A stretch of 64,000 bases of DNA from Neobacillus niacini (GCF_019749295.1 NZ_JACWFG010000006.1:124001-188000), one strand, 5' to 3'; counted from the stretch's first letter, positions 8,327 through 16,256 are shown. The notes: a model not told the origin generated them from the letters alone. Program-made: numbers and translations.

Positions 8327-9715
8327 TTATTCTTCTTCGTCTTTTTTCTGTTGTTTCTTTTGCTGTTCTTGTAGTGCGAGGATGATGTCTTGGACGTCAA
8401 TTTTACCATCGTTGTTGAGGTCGGGGATGGTGTTTTCTGGCACTTGTGGCGGTGGTGGTGCTGACGGAGGTGTCTGCGGTACTCCCACAGCAGCAAGTGC
8501 AGGTCTATTTTTCGGTTTAAACGCAAAAGTGAATACTAATAGCAGAATGATTAATAAAGCTGCAACACCATCCACAATATAGAAAATGGTTCTATATTCA
8601 GTCCATAAAGTTTTACTGTCCCCAGCTCGTTGTTCAGCGTTTGTGATAAACTTCTTGATTTCGGAGTGGTTTGGATAGAGCCTCTGAACGGCTTCGAATT
8701 TTTCAAGGGCGTTTTTGTAATAGCCGCCCCAATATAATTCGAGCCCTTCTTTATAAAGCTTATCTGTATTGCTTGAAGAATTCTTTGTACCCGCTTGATT
8801 CGTAAATTCCTTTACGGTATTAACTGGAACGGAGAAGTTAAACCCTTGAACTTCTTGGCCATTTACGGTGTCGCCTCTAAAAGTAAGGAGTCCAATAATT
8901 TCCCCTTTTTCATTGATTACGGGTCCGCCGCTATTACCGTGCGTGGCAGCTGCATTTATTTGAATAACTGGACTTCCTTGCTCCGTTTTCTTATCTGTAG
9001 CAGAAATCTGTCCGGCATTCATTGAAGATACAAGAGAGGAATCTGGTGATAACAAATCAGAATCAGCAGCAGCTGGGTAGCCGCTCACCCAAATATTATC
9101 CTGATTTTGGATATTATCCGAATTTCCCAGCTTTAAGGTAGGAAGGTTTTTCCCTTCAATCTTAAGTACCGCTACATCTTTCCCTTCATTGACGGGTGCC
9201 CCATAACTTTTTACTTCCCCGTCAAGTATATCACCGCCTGGTAAAATGACTTTGATCACTTTCTGAACCGAGGTATACTGCGTATAAGTCAGCATATATT
9301 CATACGCCGTTTCATAATCTACCTGAAAATAATCTGCCATAATCGTAACAAGCTGATCAAACGCAGCATTGGCAATATCTTCATCTTCCATCTGAGCGGC
9401 TTCCACAACATGGGCATTTGTAACAACATACCCATCAGAGCTAATAATTGCCCCAGAGCCAGAGCCCCCTACAACAGTCTGGTAGTTTAATTGATTTAGG
9501 ATGGCCATAACTTCTGGATCATTTGGATTATTAAACTGCCATCCGACTACAGAGTAGCCAAGAATCCGAACAACCGCTGGCTTCGTGTATTCCGCAAGCT
9601 TTTGAGCTTGAGAAATATTCGAAGAGCTTGGTTTAATACCCATTAAAACAAAAGAGGTAACAATTACCCCGATAAGTATCAAACTAAGCGGGATTGTAAA
9701 AAGGGCCCTTTTCAT
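8327..9715 (-). CDS. Membrane-anchored S1C (HtrA-like) serine protease with C-terminal EF-hand/dockerin-like motif
   Basis: A 462-residue protein. Residues 5-27 are an uncleaved signal anchor. A trypsin-like domain follows with triad His102 (VTNAHVVE), Asp180 (GKDVAVLKIE) and Ser262 (THGNSGGPV). There is no PDZ domain. Instead a TPR-like pair of helices (about 320-360) is followed by a second TM (about 378-398), a Pro-rich linker and a single Ca-binding-loop motif DLNNDGKIDVQDI, then a Lys/Gln/Glu tail. With two TMs, the EF-hand-like tail should face the cytoplasm and the protease the outside. ATG at 9715 was chosen with GAGGGTGA upstream. The target is unknown; surface protein quality control or signalling is likely. 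Confidence 0.83.
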   Translation of the reverse strand: MKRALFTIPLSLILIGVIVTSFVLMGIKPSSSNISQAQKLAEYTKPAVVRILGYSVVGWQFNNPNDPEVMAILNQLNYQTVVGGSGSGAIISSDGYVVTNAHVVEAAQMEDEDIANAAFDQLVTIMADYFQVDYETAYEYMLTYTQYTSVQKVIKVILPGGDILDGEVKSYGAPVNEGKDVAVLKIEGKNLPTLKLGNSDNIQNQDNIWVSGYPAAADSDLLSPDSSLVSSMNAGQISATDKKTEQGSPVIQINAAATHGNSGGPVINEKGEIIGLLTFRGDTVNGQEVQGFNFSVPVNTVKEFTNQAGTKNSSSNTDKLYKEGLELYWGGYYKNALEKFEAVQRLYPNHSEIKKFITNAEQRAGDSKTLWTEYRTIFYIVDGVAALLIILLLVFTFAFKPKNRPALAAVGVPQTPPSAPPPPQVPENTIPDLNNDGKIDVQDIILALQEQQKKQQKKDEEE

Positions 9716-9822
9716 CAAGTAAATTCACCCTCTCTATAAAATTTGGAAATTCCATCTAATATATGCCCTCATTCAATCATTGAAACTTTGTACGATAAAA
9801 TAAATAGTAATAATTCTATTCT

Positions 9823-9867
9823 GGTGCCTGTCACCGCTCGTGGACACTTTCCACCTCAGGCGGACAC
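9823..9867 (+). repeat. Dispersed hairpin repeat, copy D
   Basis: GGTGCCTGTCACC, GCTCGTGGACACTTTCCACC, TCAGGCGGACAC. It lies between the 5' end of the protease gene and the 3' end of the ZIP transporter gene. Confidence 0.9.
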
Positions 9868-9883
9868 TTTCTTTAAGTAGACA

Positions 9884-9909
9884 TTAAAAAAGCCAGCAAT
9901 TCGCTGGCC
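9884..9909 (-). terminator. Intrinsic terminator of the ZIP transporter gene
   Basis: Minus strand GCCAGCGAATTGCTGGC followed by TTTTTT, 25 bases after the stop. Confidence 0.85.
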
Positions 9910-9932
9910 TGGCACTTTTGTATAAAATTTGC

Positions 9933-10745
9933 TTAGATGAAAAGTAAGAGGCTGAGCGCCATTACACCCATTCCTGCCATGAGTCCGTAGATGGATAGGT
10001 GGGTTTCATCATATCGTTTTGCGGCAGGCAATAACTCATCTAGTGAGATGAATACCATGATTCCTGCAACGGCAGCGAAGATAATTCCGAACATAACATC
10101 ATTCAAGAAAGGCATTAAGAATAGGTAGGCGACAAGGGCACCAACTGGTTCAGATAAGCCAGATAAGAATGATAGTTTAAAAGCCTTTTTCTTATCACCA
10201 GTCGCGAAATAAACTGGTACAGAAACAGCGATACCTTCTGGAATATTATGGATTGCTATTGCAACAGCGATAGCTATACCAAGAGCAGGATCCTGTAAAG
10301 CTGAAGTAAAGGTAGCAATACCTTCAGGAAAGTTATGAATACCAATCGCAAGAGCTGTAAATGTTCCCATTTTTAATAGGTCAGGCTTCTTACCATCTAT
10401 CGTACTAGGCTGATTCATATCCTCGACTGTTTTCAATTCGTGTGGGTTTGATTGTTTTGGGATAAATTTATCAATCGCAGCAATCAAAAGCATTCCGCCA
10501 AAAAATCCCCCAACTGTTAACCAATTCCCGGGTACAACACCTAAGGAATCCACAAGTGCTACTTTTGCCTTTACGAATATTTCAACCATCGATACGTAAA
10601 TCATTACGCCGGCAGAAAATCCAAGGGTAACAGATAGAAATTTTGTATTGGTATGTGATGTGAAAAATGCGAGCAAACTTCCTATGCCTGTTGCAAGGCC
10701 AGCAAATAATGTCAGCCCAAAAGCTAATAGCAGATTCTCCGTCAT
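9933..10745 (-). CDS. zupT: ZIP-family divalent metal transporter (ZupT-like)
   Basis: A 270-residue, eight-TM protein of the ZIP family, importing Zn or related divalent metals. The signature metal-binding helices are present: HNFPEGIATF in TM4 and HNIPEGIAVS in TM5, with the conserved His and Glu ligands. A short hydrophilic loop (NPHELKTVEDMN) joins TM3 to TM4. The start is ATG at 10745 with AAGGAG upstream. A perfect 9-base inverted repeat about 75 bases upstream overlaps the promoter and may be a metal-repressor operator. Metal specificity (Zn, Mn or Fe) cannot be read from the sequence. Confidence 0.88.
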   Translation of the reverse strand: MTENLLLAFGLTLFAGLATGIGSLLAFFTSHTNTKFLSVTLGFSAGVMIYVSMVEIFVKAKVALVDSLGVVPGNWLTVGGFFGGMLLIAAIDKFIPKQSNPHELKTVEDMNQPSTIDGKKPDLLKMGTFTALAIGIHNFPEGIATFTSALQDPALGIAIAVAIAIHNIPEGIAVSVPVYFATGDKKKAFKLSFLSGLSEPVGALVAYLFLMPFLNDVMFGIIFAAVAGIMVFISLDELLPAAKRYDETHLSIYGLMAGMGVMALSLLLFI

Positions 10746-10815
10746 AGTTTCTTCTCCTTTTATTAGAATTTGTATTTTGAAAGTTTAGAATAGTATTATA
10801 TATGCGCGAATACAG

Positions 10816-10839
10816 AAATGTTTCCTATGAGAAACATTT
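10816..10839. promoter_or_regulatory. Inverted-repeat operator candidate upstream of the ZIP gene
   Basis: AAATGTTTC-ctatga-GAAACATTT is a perfect 9-base inverted repeat. It sits where the -35 region would be relative to a minus-strand TATAAT at 10800-10795. Half-sites of the form GGAAAC resemble MntR operators of Bacillus more than the TCGTAAT half-sites of Zur. The repeat is seen directly; the regulator is inferred. Confidence 0.45.
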
Positions 10840-10884
10840 TACACCTACTGAAACAAAAAAACATTAAAAATAACTGAAAAAATT

Positions 10885-10930
10885 AAAAAGTGTGAAAGTC
10901 CTAGGATTTCTCCCAAGGATTTTCACACTA
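10885..10930 (-). terminator. Intrinsic terminator of the Gly/His-rich gene
   Basis: Imperfect long stem AGTGTGAAA...TTTCACACT. The minus strand continues into a T-rich run. Confidence 0.75.
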
Positions 10931-10945
10931 TTATTGTTATTAAAA

Positions 10946-11338
10946 TTAGAATCCAGGACCGAAGCCGCTGCCAAACCCACCCATGCCTGGTCCATAACCA
11001 GATCCATAACCAGGTCCGTACATACCATAACCTGCTCCATACCCAGGGTAACCGCCTGGATAACCATATCCAGTTCCATAACCTGGACCATATCCGCCGC
11101 CATAACCATAACCAGGGTTATAACCGCCGCTAATACTTGAACCTAAATACCCTAATCCAAGGCCAAGCAGTCCAGCACCAACATTACCTAAATTGAAGCC
11201 GCCGCCATGATGACCGCCTCCGTGATGACCGCCTCCGTGATGACCACCGCCGTGATGACCGCCGCCATGGTGTCCACCACCTTGTTGTCCAAATCTCAAA
11301 TCAACGGGCATTCCATATGGTTGATACATATTATCCAT
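10946..11338 (-). CDS. Gly/His/Tyr-rich low-complexity protein, spore-coat-like
   Basis: A 130-residue protein. After MDNMYQPYGMPVDLRFGQQ come six GGGHH-type repeats (residues about 20-47), a short hydrophobic Gly/Leu segment, and a long Gly-Tyr-Pro region (PGYGxGYG repeats) to the end. ATG at 11338 has a good GAGGAG site. This composition is typical of Bacillus spore coat/exosporium-associated and other Gly-rich structural proteins, but there is no diagnostic domain, so the function is not known. The His repeats could bind Zn or Ni. At the DNA level the GGGHH block is a 15-base tandem repeat (about 11208-11277). Confidence 0.7.
   Translation of the reverse strand: MDNMYQPYGMPVDLRFGQQGGGHHGGGHHGGGHHGGGHHGGGHHGGGFNLGNVGAGLLGLGLGYLGSSISGGYNPGYGYGGGYGPGYGTGYGYPGGYPGYGAGYGMYGPGYGSGYGPGMGGFGSGFGPGF
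11208..11277 (-). repeat. 15-base tandem repeats coding GGGHH
   Basis: Near-identical units of the form ccgcctccgtgatga, coding (GGGHH)n within the Gly/His-rich gene. Copy number is likely to vary between strains. Confidence 0.85.
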
Positions 11339-11452
11339 CGCACTCCTCTATCTACTAATTTTATAGGTTTACCATCATATCCTATGTATATCTGGGTATT
11401 CCTCTTGGACTAAAGCCTAGGTATAGTAAAACAGCAAGACTAGACGAAGAGG

Positions 11453-11519
11453 GAGTGTCCGCCTGGGGGTGGAAGTGTCCACCCTAGGTGGACAGTGTCC
11501 ACGAGCGGTGCCTGTCACC
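11453..11519 (-). repeat. Dispersed hairpin repeat, copy E (extended)
   Basis: Read on the minus strand: GGTGACAGGCACC, GCTCGTGGACACTGTCCACC, then TAGGGTGGACACTTCCACC and CCCAGGCGGACACT. A second GTGGACACTTCCACC hairpin is inserted, so this is a longer form than copies A, B and D. It lies in the divergent gap between the Gly/His-rich gene and xpaC. Confidence 0.88.
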
Positions 11520-11663
11520 AAAAATATCACCATAAAAATGCTAATAAAAATACGTCTTAGGTCTTAGGTTTGTTTACGTTTGTGGTCTATGGAAAGCAGG
11601 ATATTTATGGTGTATTGTTGAAGTAATGAGAGATGCTTGGCTTTACTGAATTTTTGAATGGAA

Positions 11664-11689
11664 TGAAACATTTTTGTTGTTTATTCGTA
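11664..11689 (+). promoter_or_regulatory. SigW-type ECF promoter of xpaC-telA
   Basis: TGAAAC (11664-11669), a 16-base spacer and CGTA (11686-11689) match the B. subtilis sigma-W consensus exactly, 37 bases before the xpaC start. This predicts induction by cell-envelope stress. The rest of the 11520-11725 gap holds no gene I can support. Confidence 0.8.
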
Positions 11690-11725
11690 TGTAAATAAAG
11701 GATTTTTAGTCAGGAGTCGATTAGG

Positions 11726-12385
11726 ATGAATCGTTTTTTATCGTTTCTTGTTCAATGTATTGTGACTGTTCCATCTGCAACCATGATTTGGTTTTTAAGT
11801 TATTTTGCTTTTGATTTCACTTTTTGGATTTCTTCCGGTATTTCTTTAGCAGGAGGTGTCATCGTTTACAAGATAACCTCTGCAGTTATGACATCCCGAT
11901 TTTTGAAAAAACAACAGCTCACCAGAAAAGAGTATCGTTATATAAAGAAAAACCTAGATGAAGCCAAGCAGAAGATTAATCGTCTAAACAAGTCGCTTTT
12001 CTCCATACGCGATCTATCTACCTTAAAGCAGAGAATTGATGTTCTCAGGATTACTCGGAAAATACAAAGCATGGCTCAAACAGAGCCGAAGCGCTTTTAT
12101 AAGGCTGAGAAATTTTACTTTTCCCATTTAGATTCAGTTGTGGAGTTAACCGAGAAATATCGCTTTTTATCTCAGCAGCCTAAGAAGAGCCATGAAATAG
12201 ATCTCTCTTTGTATGAAACGCGTCAAACTTTAAGTGACATAACTAAGGCTCTAGAAAAGGATCTCTATGATGTTGTTTCGGACGATGTAGATTCCTTGAA
12301 TTTTGAAATTGATGTTGCCAAGCATTCCATCAAAAAGATTAATGATGATACGAAAATAATTGACGAAAGCAGGAGGCTAAAATGA
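11726..12385 (+). CDS. xpaC: XpaC-family (5-bromo-4-chloroindolyl phosphate hydrolysis) protein
   Basis: A 219-residue protein with two N-terminal TMs (residues about 5-50) and a coiled-coil cytoplasmic part ([20 protein letters not shown]), matching the XpaC family. The historical name refers to a phosphatase phenotype; the true role is unknown, but it is regularly paired with TelA/YaaN, as in B. subtilis xpaC-yaaN. ATG at 11726 has AGGAG 10 bases upstream. The stop overlaps the telA start by 4 bases (ATGA). A SigW-type promoter precedes it, so it probably belongs to the envelope-stress response. Confidence 0.88.
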   Translation: MNRFLSFLVQCIVTVPSATMIWFLSYFAFDFTFWISSGISLAGGVIVYKITSAVMTSRFLKKQQLTRKEYRYIKKNLDEAKQKINRLNKSLFSIRDLSTLKQRIDVLRITRKIQSMAQTEPKRFYKAEKFYFSHLDSVVELTEKYRFLSQQPKKSHEIDLSLYETRQTLSDITKALEKDLYDVVSDDVDSLNFEIDVAKHSIKKINDDTKIIDESRRLK

Positions 12386-13566
12386 GCGACAATAACTCAC
12401 CACAGTTAAATAAAACTGGTAATTTGTTAGACGATATCCTAGCCAACCCGTTTGGTGAAAATCAAGAATTAACACCGCAAGCGCAAGCCTCACCACAGCT
12501 TCAAGAAGCAAAGCCAACTAAGCTAATAGATGTTATACCTGAAGAAAATCGGGCAAAGGCCTATCAGCTTGCAGAACAAATCGACCCAAGGAATCATCAG
12601 GCGATGATTACCTATGGAACACAAGCACAAGGGAAGCTATTAAGTTTTTCACATACGATGCTTGAGCATGTACAGAAAAAGGATATCGGCGAGGTGGGCG
12701 AAATCATCAGTGATTTAATGAAGAGACTTGATGAGGTTAATCCGGATGAACTAAAGGATGGAAAGCCATCCTTTTTCGGCCGTATGTTTGGGAAAATCTC
12801 AAATTCTCTTCAAGAAGTTTTGTCCAAATATCAAAAGACTGGTGCCCAGATTGACCGAATTAGTGTAAAGCTCGACCGCAGCAAAAACGTATTATTATCG
12901 GACATTAAATTATTGGAACAGCTATATGAAACAAATAAGGAATATTTTCATGCATTAAATGTGTATATTGCGGCAGGAGAAATAAAGCTGGAAGAACTGC
13001 ATCAGAAAACAATTCCAGCGATGAAAAGGGCGGCAGAGGAAACCAGCGATCAAATGAAGTTCCAGGAAGTTAACGATATGATCCAGTTTGCAGACCGCTT
13101 GGATAAACGTTTATACGATTTGAAATTGAGTCGTGAGATTACGATTCAGAGTGCTCCACAAATCCGTCTGATTCAAAACACGAATCAAGCGCTTGTGGAA
13201 AAAATACAATCATCCATTATGACAGCCATTCCGCTTTGGAAAAACCAAGTGGCGATTGCACTAACGCTCATTCGTCAGCGTCATGCTGTTGAAGCACAGA
13301 AAAAGGTTTCACAGACTACAAACGAGCTGTTATTGAAAAACGCTGAGATGCTAAAAACGAATACCATTGAGACCGCAAAAGAAAATGAGCGCGGACTTGT
13401 TGATATTGAGACACTTAAAAAGACACAAGAAAACTTAATCACAACTCTTGAAGAAACCATGAGAATTCAAGAAGAAGGGCGCCACAAACGCCGTCTTGCT
13501 GAGCAAGAACTAGCAAACATGGAGAATGATTTAAGACTAAAGCTCTTGGAAATCAAAGGTAACTAA
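12382..13566 (+). CDS. telA: Toxic-anion resistance protein TelA/YaaN family
   Basis: A 394-residue soluble, almost wholly alpha-helical protein of the TelA/KlaA family (tellurite and antimicrobial-peptide resistance in some hosts, mechanism unknown). The N-terminal 50 residues are a Pro/Gln-rich tail, followed by the core with [18 protein letters not shown] and [14 protein letters not shown], then a long coiled coil to the end. It is translationally coupled to xpaC and ends in a clear terminator. Together with the SigW promoter the pair looks like an envelope-stress module. Confidence 0.88.
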   Translation: MSDNNSPQLNKTGNLLDDILANPFGENQELTPQAQASPQLQEAKPTKLIDVIPEENRAKAYQLAEQIDPRNHQAMITYGTQAQGKLLSFSHTMLEHVQKKDIGEVGEIISDLMKRLDEVNPDELKDGKPSFFGRMFGKISNSLQEVLSKYQKTGAQIDRISVKLDRSKNVLLSDIKLLEQLYETNKEYFHALNVYIAAGEIKLEELHQKTIPAMKRAAEETSDQMKFQEVNDMIQFADRLDKRLYDLKLSREITIQSAPQIRLIQNTNQALVEKIQSSIMTAIPLWKNQVAIALTLIRQRHAVEAQKKVSQTTNELLLKNAEMLKTNTIETAKENERGLVDIETLKKTQENLITTLEETMRIQEEGRHKRRLAEQELANMENDLRLKLLEIKGN

Positions 13567-13567
13567 C

Positions 13568-13606
13568 AAAAGAGTCAAGTTCCGTTTATGGAGCTTGACT
13601 CTTTTA
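13568..13606 (+). terminator. Intrinsic terminator of xpaC-telA
   Basis: Stem AAAGAGTCAAG / CTTGACTCTTT followed by T and A runs. Confidence 0.85.
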
Positions 13607-13712
13607 AAATAGGTAAAGCAGCCTACAAAAACAACAAAGGAAAGTAGAAACATGCAGGACCTATGACTCTTTTTTATCTTTAAATTGTATCATATAGTTC
13701 TTATAAACACAT

Positions 13713-13807
13713 AAATCGTACGAAACGGCAAAGCTATTGAAAAATGGTGACGCAAAACTATAGGGGCTAATGTTTAAAAACGATGCCAGCCAGTTACCGA
13801 ACACGAT
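13713..13807 (+). promoter_or_regulatory. Cyclic-di-GMP-I (GEMM) riboswitch aptamer
   Basis: The conserved order of the GEMM-I aptamer is visible: P1 5' strand ATCGT (13715-13719), GGCAAAGC, a stem capped by a GAAA tetraloop (CTATT-GAAA-AATGG), the near-invariant GACGCAAA, the P3 arm (AGGGGCTAA ... CCAGCC), then TTACCGA and P1 3' strand ACGAT (13803-13807). It compares directly with the Vc2 aptamer (GGCAAACC, GAAA loop, GACGCAAAGCC, GGTTACCGA). The expression platform is the terminator at 13808-13846. The promoter was not identified with confidence. Confidence 0.88.
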
Positions 13808-13846
13808 CCTCTGCGATTTATGTAAATCAATTGAGGGGGTTTTTTT
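13808..13846 (+). terminator. Riboswitch expression platform: terminator that also carries the Shine-Dalgarno
   Basis: Hairpin CCTC-tgc-GATTT-atgt-AAATC-aatt-GAGG followed by GGG and seven T. The same GAGGGGG is the only plausible ribosome binding site for the GTG at 13847. The strand CGATTTATGT (13814-13823) can alternatively pair with ACATAAATCG (13709-13718) 5' of the aptamer, which would disrupt the terminator. Confidence 0.7.
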
Positions 13847-14017
13847 GTGTTGTTTAAAAATGTGTTATTACGAGGTAAATATTATTATCATCTATTTCAG
13901 TATCGACATATGGAAATGATGCAGAATGATTGCTTGTGTGAAGAACTTAAATGCGAATTAAAAGTGAAGTCCTTGTATCACAATAGTAAAGCGATTGAAT
14001 TAGGTGCAAGAATATAA
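13847..14017 (+). CDS. 56-residue protein under c-di-GMP riboswitch control, unrecognised
   Basis: GTG start 7 bases after GAGGGGG, 56 residues, then its own terminator. The protein is basic-hydrophobic at the N-terminus (MLFKNVLLRGKYYYHLF), then MEMMQNDCLCEELKCEL with three Cys, and ends SKAIELGARI. There is no TM helix or signal peptide, and I recognise no family. It is the only ORF between the riboswitch and the next terminator, so it is either the regulated product or the RNA itself is functional. Its complete isolation as a single-gene transcript argues that it is real. A role in the motile-to-sessile switch would be inference only. Confidence 0.6.
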   Translation: MLFKNVLLRGKYYYHLFQYRHMEMMQNDCLCEELKCELKVKSLYHNSKAIELGARI

Positions 14018-14045
14018 AAGTCTGGGATGATTCCAGACTTTTTTT
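14016..14045 (+). terminator. Intrinsic terminator after the 56-residue ORF
   Basis: AAGTCTGG-gatgatt-CCAGACTT followed by TTTTT, overlapping the stop codon. Confidence 0.85.
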
Positions 14046-14238
14046 GTGGATTAGTTGTGGATATGTTAATAGAAAGTGTGAGTAAATAACCAACAGGTGT
14101 GAATAAGTTTGTTTATAATGTGGATAATTTTATGATTTTTGTGTATAAGTTGAAAATAGTACTTTATCTACTTCTAATATGTGGATAAATTACTTATGTG
14201 TACTGCTATTTAGATCCTGTTAATAACTACTAGCATAT

Positions 14239-14271
14239 GAAAAAGCATCGGAAAAATCTCCGATGCTTCCT
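14239..14271 (-). terminator. Intrinsic terminator of nirK
   Basis: Minus strand AAGCATCGGA...TCCGATGCTT followed by TTTT. Confidence 0.8.
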
Positions 14272-14277
14272 TTCAGT

Positions 14278-15330
14278 TTAATGTGACATGGTTTTACTGT
14301 TATCATCCAGCCCGTCTTTTGTAACTTTCAAGGTTCCAACTGCCCCCTTGGTTGCGTGGTTAAACTGGTGTGTGACGATAGGGTAACTGCCTTCTTTTGT
14401 GACGGTGAATTCAACCACAGCACCCCCGCTTGCTGGCAGCATAACGGTTTGTAATCCTTTCATGAGGTTAAACGGGTTGCCATCTATATAAACATGATCA
14501 AAGACTGTCCCGACTATGTGGAAGCTGCTGACTTCATTAGGTCCCACATTGTTAATATAAATCCTAACTTTGTCTCCGACCTTTGCAAGAAGCGGAGTGT
14601 CGACAAGTGCACCCACACTGCCGTTTGTGTTAATATCTCCTTCTTTTAAGGCTTTGGCCGAAAATACCACCTGACTCGGAACTCCATTTGTAAAATCCTC
14701 TAAGTCATTGTATCTATACCATTCATTTTGAACGATGACAAATTCGCGATCAATTTCAGTATCAGTCGGATACCCGTTCTTCGGCTTGACAATAATGGTC
14801 CCGTGCATTCCGTTAGCGATATGTGCTAAAACTGGCTTTGTTCCACAATGGTACATGAAAACTCCTGGATTATTAGCCGGATAGGTAAAGCTGCCAGTTT
14901 CGTTAGGCATGACATCTATAAAATCCTGAGATGGGGAAGCGTGGACTGCATGAAAGTCCATGCTGTGAGGGATCGAAGGATCCATGTTTTTCAATGTGAA
15001 ATTAATTTTGTCTCCTTCATTTACAACGATTACTGGACCTGGAGCTTCACCGTTAAATGTCCATGCTTTGTATAAATTGTCTTTGGTAATTTCGACATCG
15101 GTAATTTGTGCAGTCATTTCAATATTAACTTCATGTTCTCCAACACGTTCTATGTTGAGTGGAATTGGTTTTTGGTTGAGATCTTTATGAGGTACAATTA
15201 CTTGTGAGGATGTATTAGCTTTGGCTACTTTTGCAGACTGTTGATCATTGGAAGAATTGGCAGAATTACAAGCACTTAAAACCATAACAGAAGTGACAAT
15301 AACACTTACAACCGTAAAGAACTTTTTCAT
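14278..15330 (-). CDS. nirK: Copper-containing nitrite reductase (NirK), lipoprotein
   Basis: Reduces nitrite to nitric oxide on the outer face of the membrane. A 350-residue two-cupredoxin protein with lipobox LSAC (Cys21). All ligands can be placed by comparison with Alcaligenes NirK: type 1 copper His122, Cys162, His170 and Met175; type 2 copper His127, His161 and His325; catalytic Asp125 and His271. The Ser/Asn/Gln-rich linker after the lipid Cys is usual for Gram-positive NirK. No nor or nos genes are adjacent, so nitric oxide must be handled elsewhere. An Fnr-type box upstream predicts oxygen-limited expression. Confidence 0.9.
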   Translation of the reverse strand: MKKFFTVVSVIVTSVMVLSACNSANSSNDQQSAKVAKANTSSQVIVPHKDLNQKPIPLNIERVGEHEVNIEMTAQITDVEITKDNLYKAWTFNGEAPGPVIVVNEGDKINFTLKNMDPSIPHSMDFHAVHASPSQDFIDVMPNETGSFTYPANNPGVFMYHCGTKPVLAHIANGMHGTIIVKPKNGYPTDTEIDREFVIVQNEWYRYNDLEDFTNGVPSQVVFSAKALKEGDINTNGSVGALVDTPLLAKVGDKVRIYINNVGPNEVSSFHIVGTVFDHVYIDGNPFNLMKGLQTVMLPASGGAVVEFTVTKEGSYPIVTHQFNHATKGAVGTLKVTKDGLDDNSKTMSH

Positions 15331-15369
15331 TGGATTCTACCCCTTTAGTATTAAAGTGATTACACTTTC

Positions 15370-15411
15370 ATTGTAAAATTTGTAAGAAATATCCTAGTGA
15401 TACAAATCACT
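15370..15411 (-). promoter_or_regulatory. Fnr/CRP-type box and -10 of nirK
   Basis: AGTGATACAAATCACT (15396-15411) contains the GTGA-N6-TCAC core. A minus-strand -10 TACAAT lies at 15375-15370; a transcript start near 15363 would place the box centre about 41 bases upstream, the class II activation position typical of Bacillus Fnr promoters. Confidence 0.7.
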
Positions 15412-15539
15412 CATTTTTCTGAATATAGTGAACACTTTGTGAAATGTTGAGCATTTACTAACATTGATAAGTTAATTAAGTAAAATAAGTAGTTAATAAA
15501 AGCTTCTTCTAAGAAAAAATATCTAGGAGGTATTGACCG

Positions 15540-16217
15540 ATGTTAGTTGAATTTATTGCCGTTACGGCTGAGGACGCAAAATTAATTGAAAAATCGGGAG
15601 CAGATAGAATTGAACTGGTTTCAGGCTTAACTGAAGGAGGATTAACACCAAGTTACGGGTTAATCGAAAAAGTGGTTGCGAGTGTAAACATTCCGGTCAA
15701 TGTTATGGTTAGGCCGCATGCGCAATCATTTTGTTATTCAGAATACGACATTGAGATTATGAAAAATGATATCAATGTCATTCGATCCTTAGGGGCAAAT
15801 GGTGTTGTACTTGGAGTGCTTGATAATCAAGGGAATGTCGATTTCAAGCAGCTTGAAGAGCTGCTAAGTGAAGTAGGTACAATGGATGTAACCTTTCACC
15901 GTGCAATCGACAATACCAATAATATCGTCGAGGCAGCTGGAAAATTGGATCCATATAAAGAAATTAAAACTATCTTAACTTCTGGGGGGCACGGGGACTG
16001 GCAATTCCGCATCGAAACTCTTAAACAAATGAAGGAACGTTGTAAAGAAACTGATATCCTAATTGGCAGCGGGCTGACAAAACATAATATCAGAGCTGTC
16101 CATGAGCAGGTTGGAACGGGTTTCTACCACTTAGGTACTGCAATCAGAGAAGATAACAACCCTCTTAAAAGAGTATCCTTAAAAAAAGCAGCCGATATCA
16201 TTCATACATTGAAATAA
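15540..16217 (+). CDS. cutC: CutC family protein
   Basis: A 225-residue TIM-barrel protein of the CutC family (linked to copper homeostasis; biochemical activity unsettled). Family motifs are clear: ADRIELVSGLTEGGLTPS near residue 20, VMVRPH near 57, VTFHRAID near 118 and ILTSGG near 148. ATG at 15540 has TAGGAGG upstream. It is divergent from nirK, a copper enzyme, so a shared copper context is possible but not shown. The 209-base gap between them holds the nirK regulatory site. Confidence 0.9.
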   Translation: MLVEFIAVTAEDAKLIEKSGADRIELVSGLTEGGLTPSYGLIEKVVASVNIPVNVMVRPHAQSFCYSEYDIEIMKNDINVIRSLGANGVVLGVLDNQGNVDFKQLEELLSEVGTMDVTFHRAIDNTNNIVEAAGKLDPYKEIKTILTSGGHGDWQFRIETLKQMKERCKETDILIGSGLTKHNIRAVHEQVGTGFYHLGTAIREDNNPLKRVSLKKAADIIHTLK

Positions 16218-16256
16218 ATGGGTATATTAAAAATAACCTAATAGTTGGAGGCAGCA

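Noticed and set aside
10892..11140. 82-residue ORF on the plus strand opposite the Gly/His-rich gene
   Set aside because: It is a Thr/Ile/Ser-rich mirror of the repetitive minus-strand gene, spans that gene's terminator and lacks a ribosome binding site.
13660..13700. SigA or SigD promoter for the c-di-GMP riboswitch
   Set aside because: Candidate elements (ATGACT and TATCAT) are 19 bases apart and weak; no convincing -35/-10 pair could be chosen.
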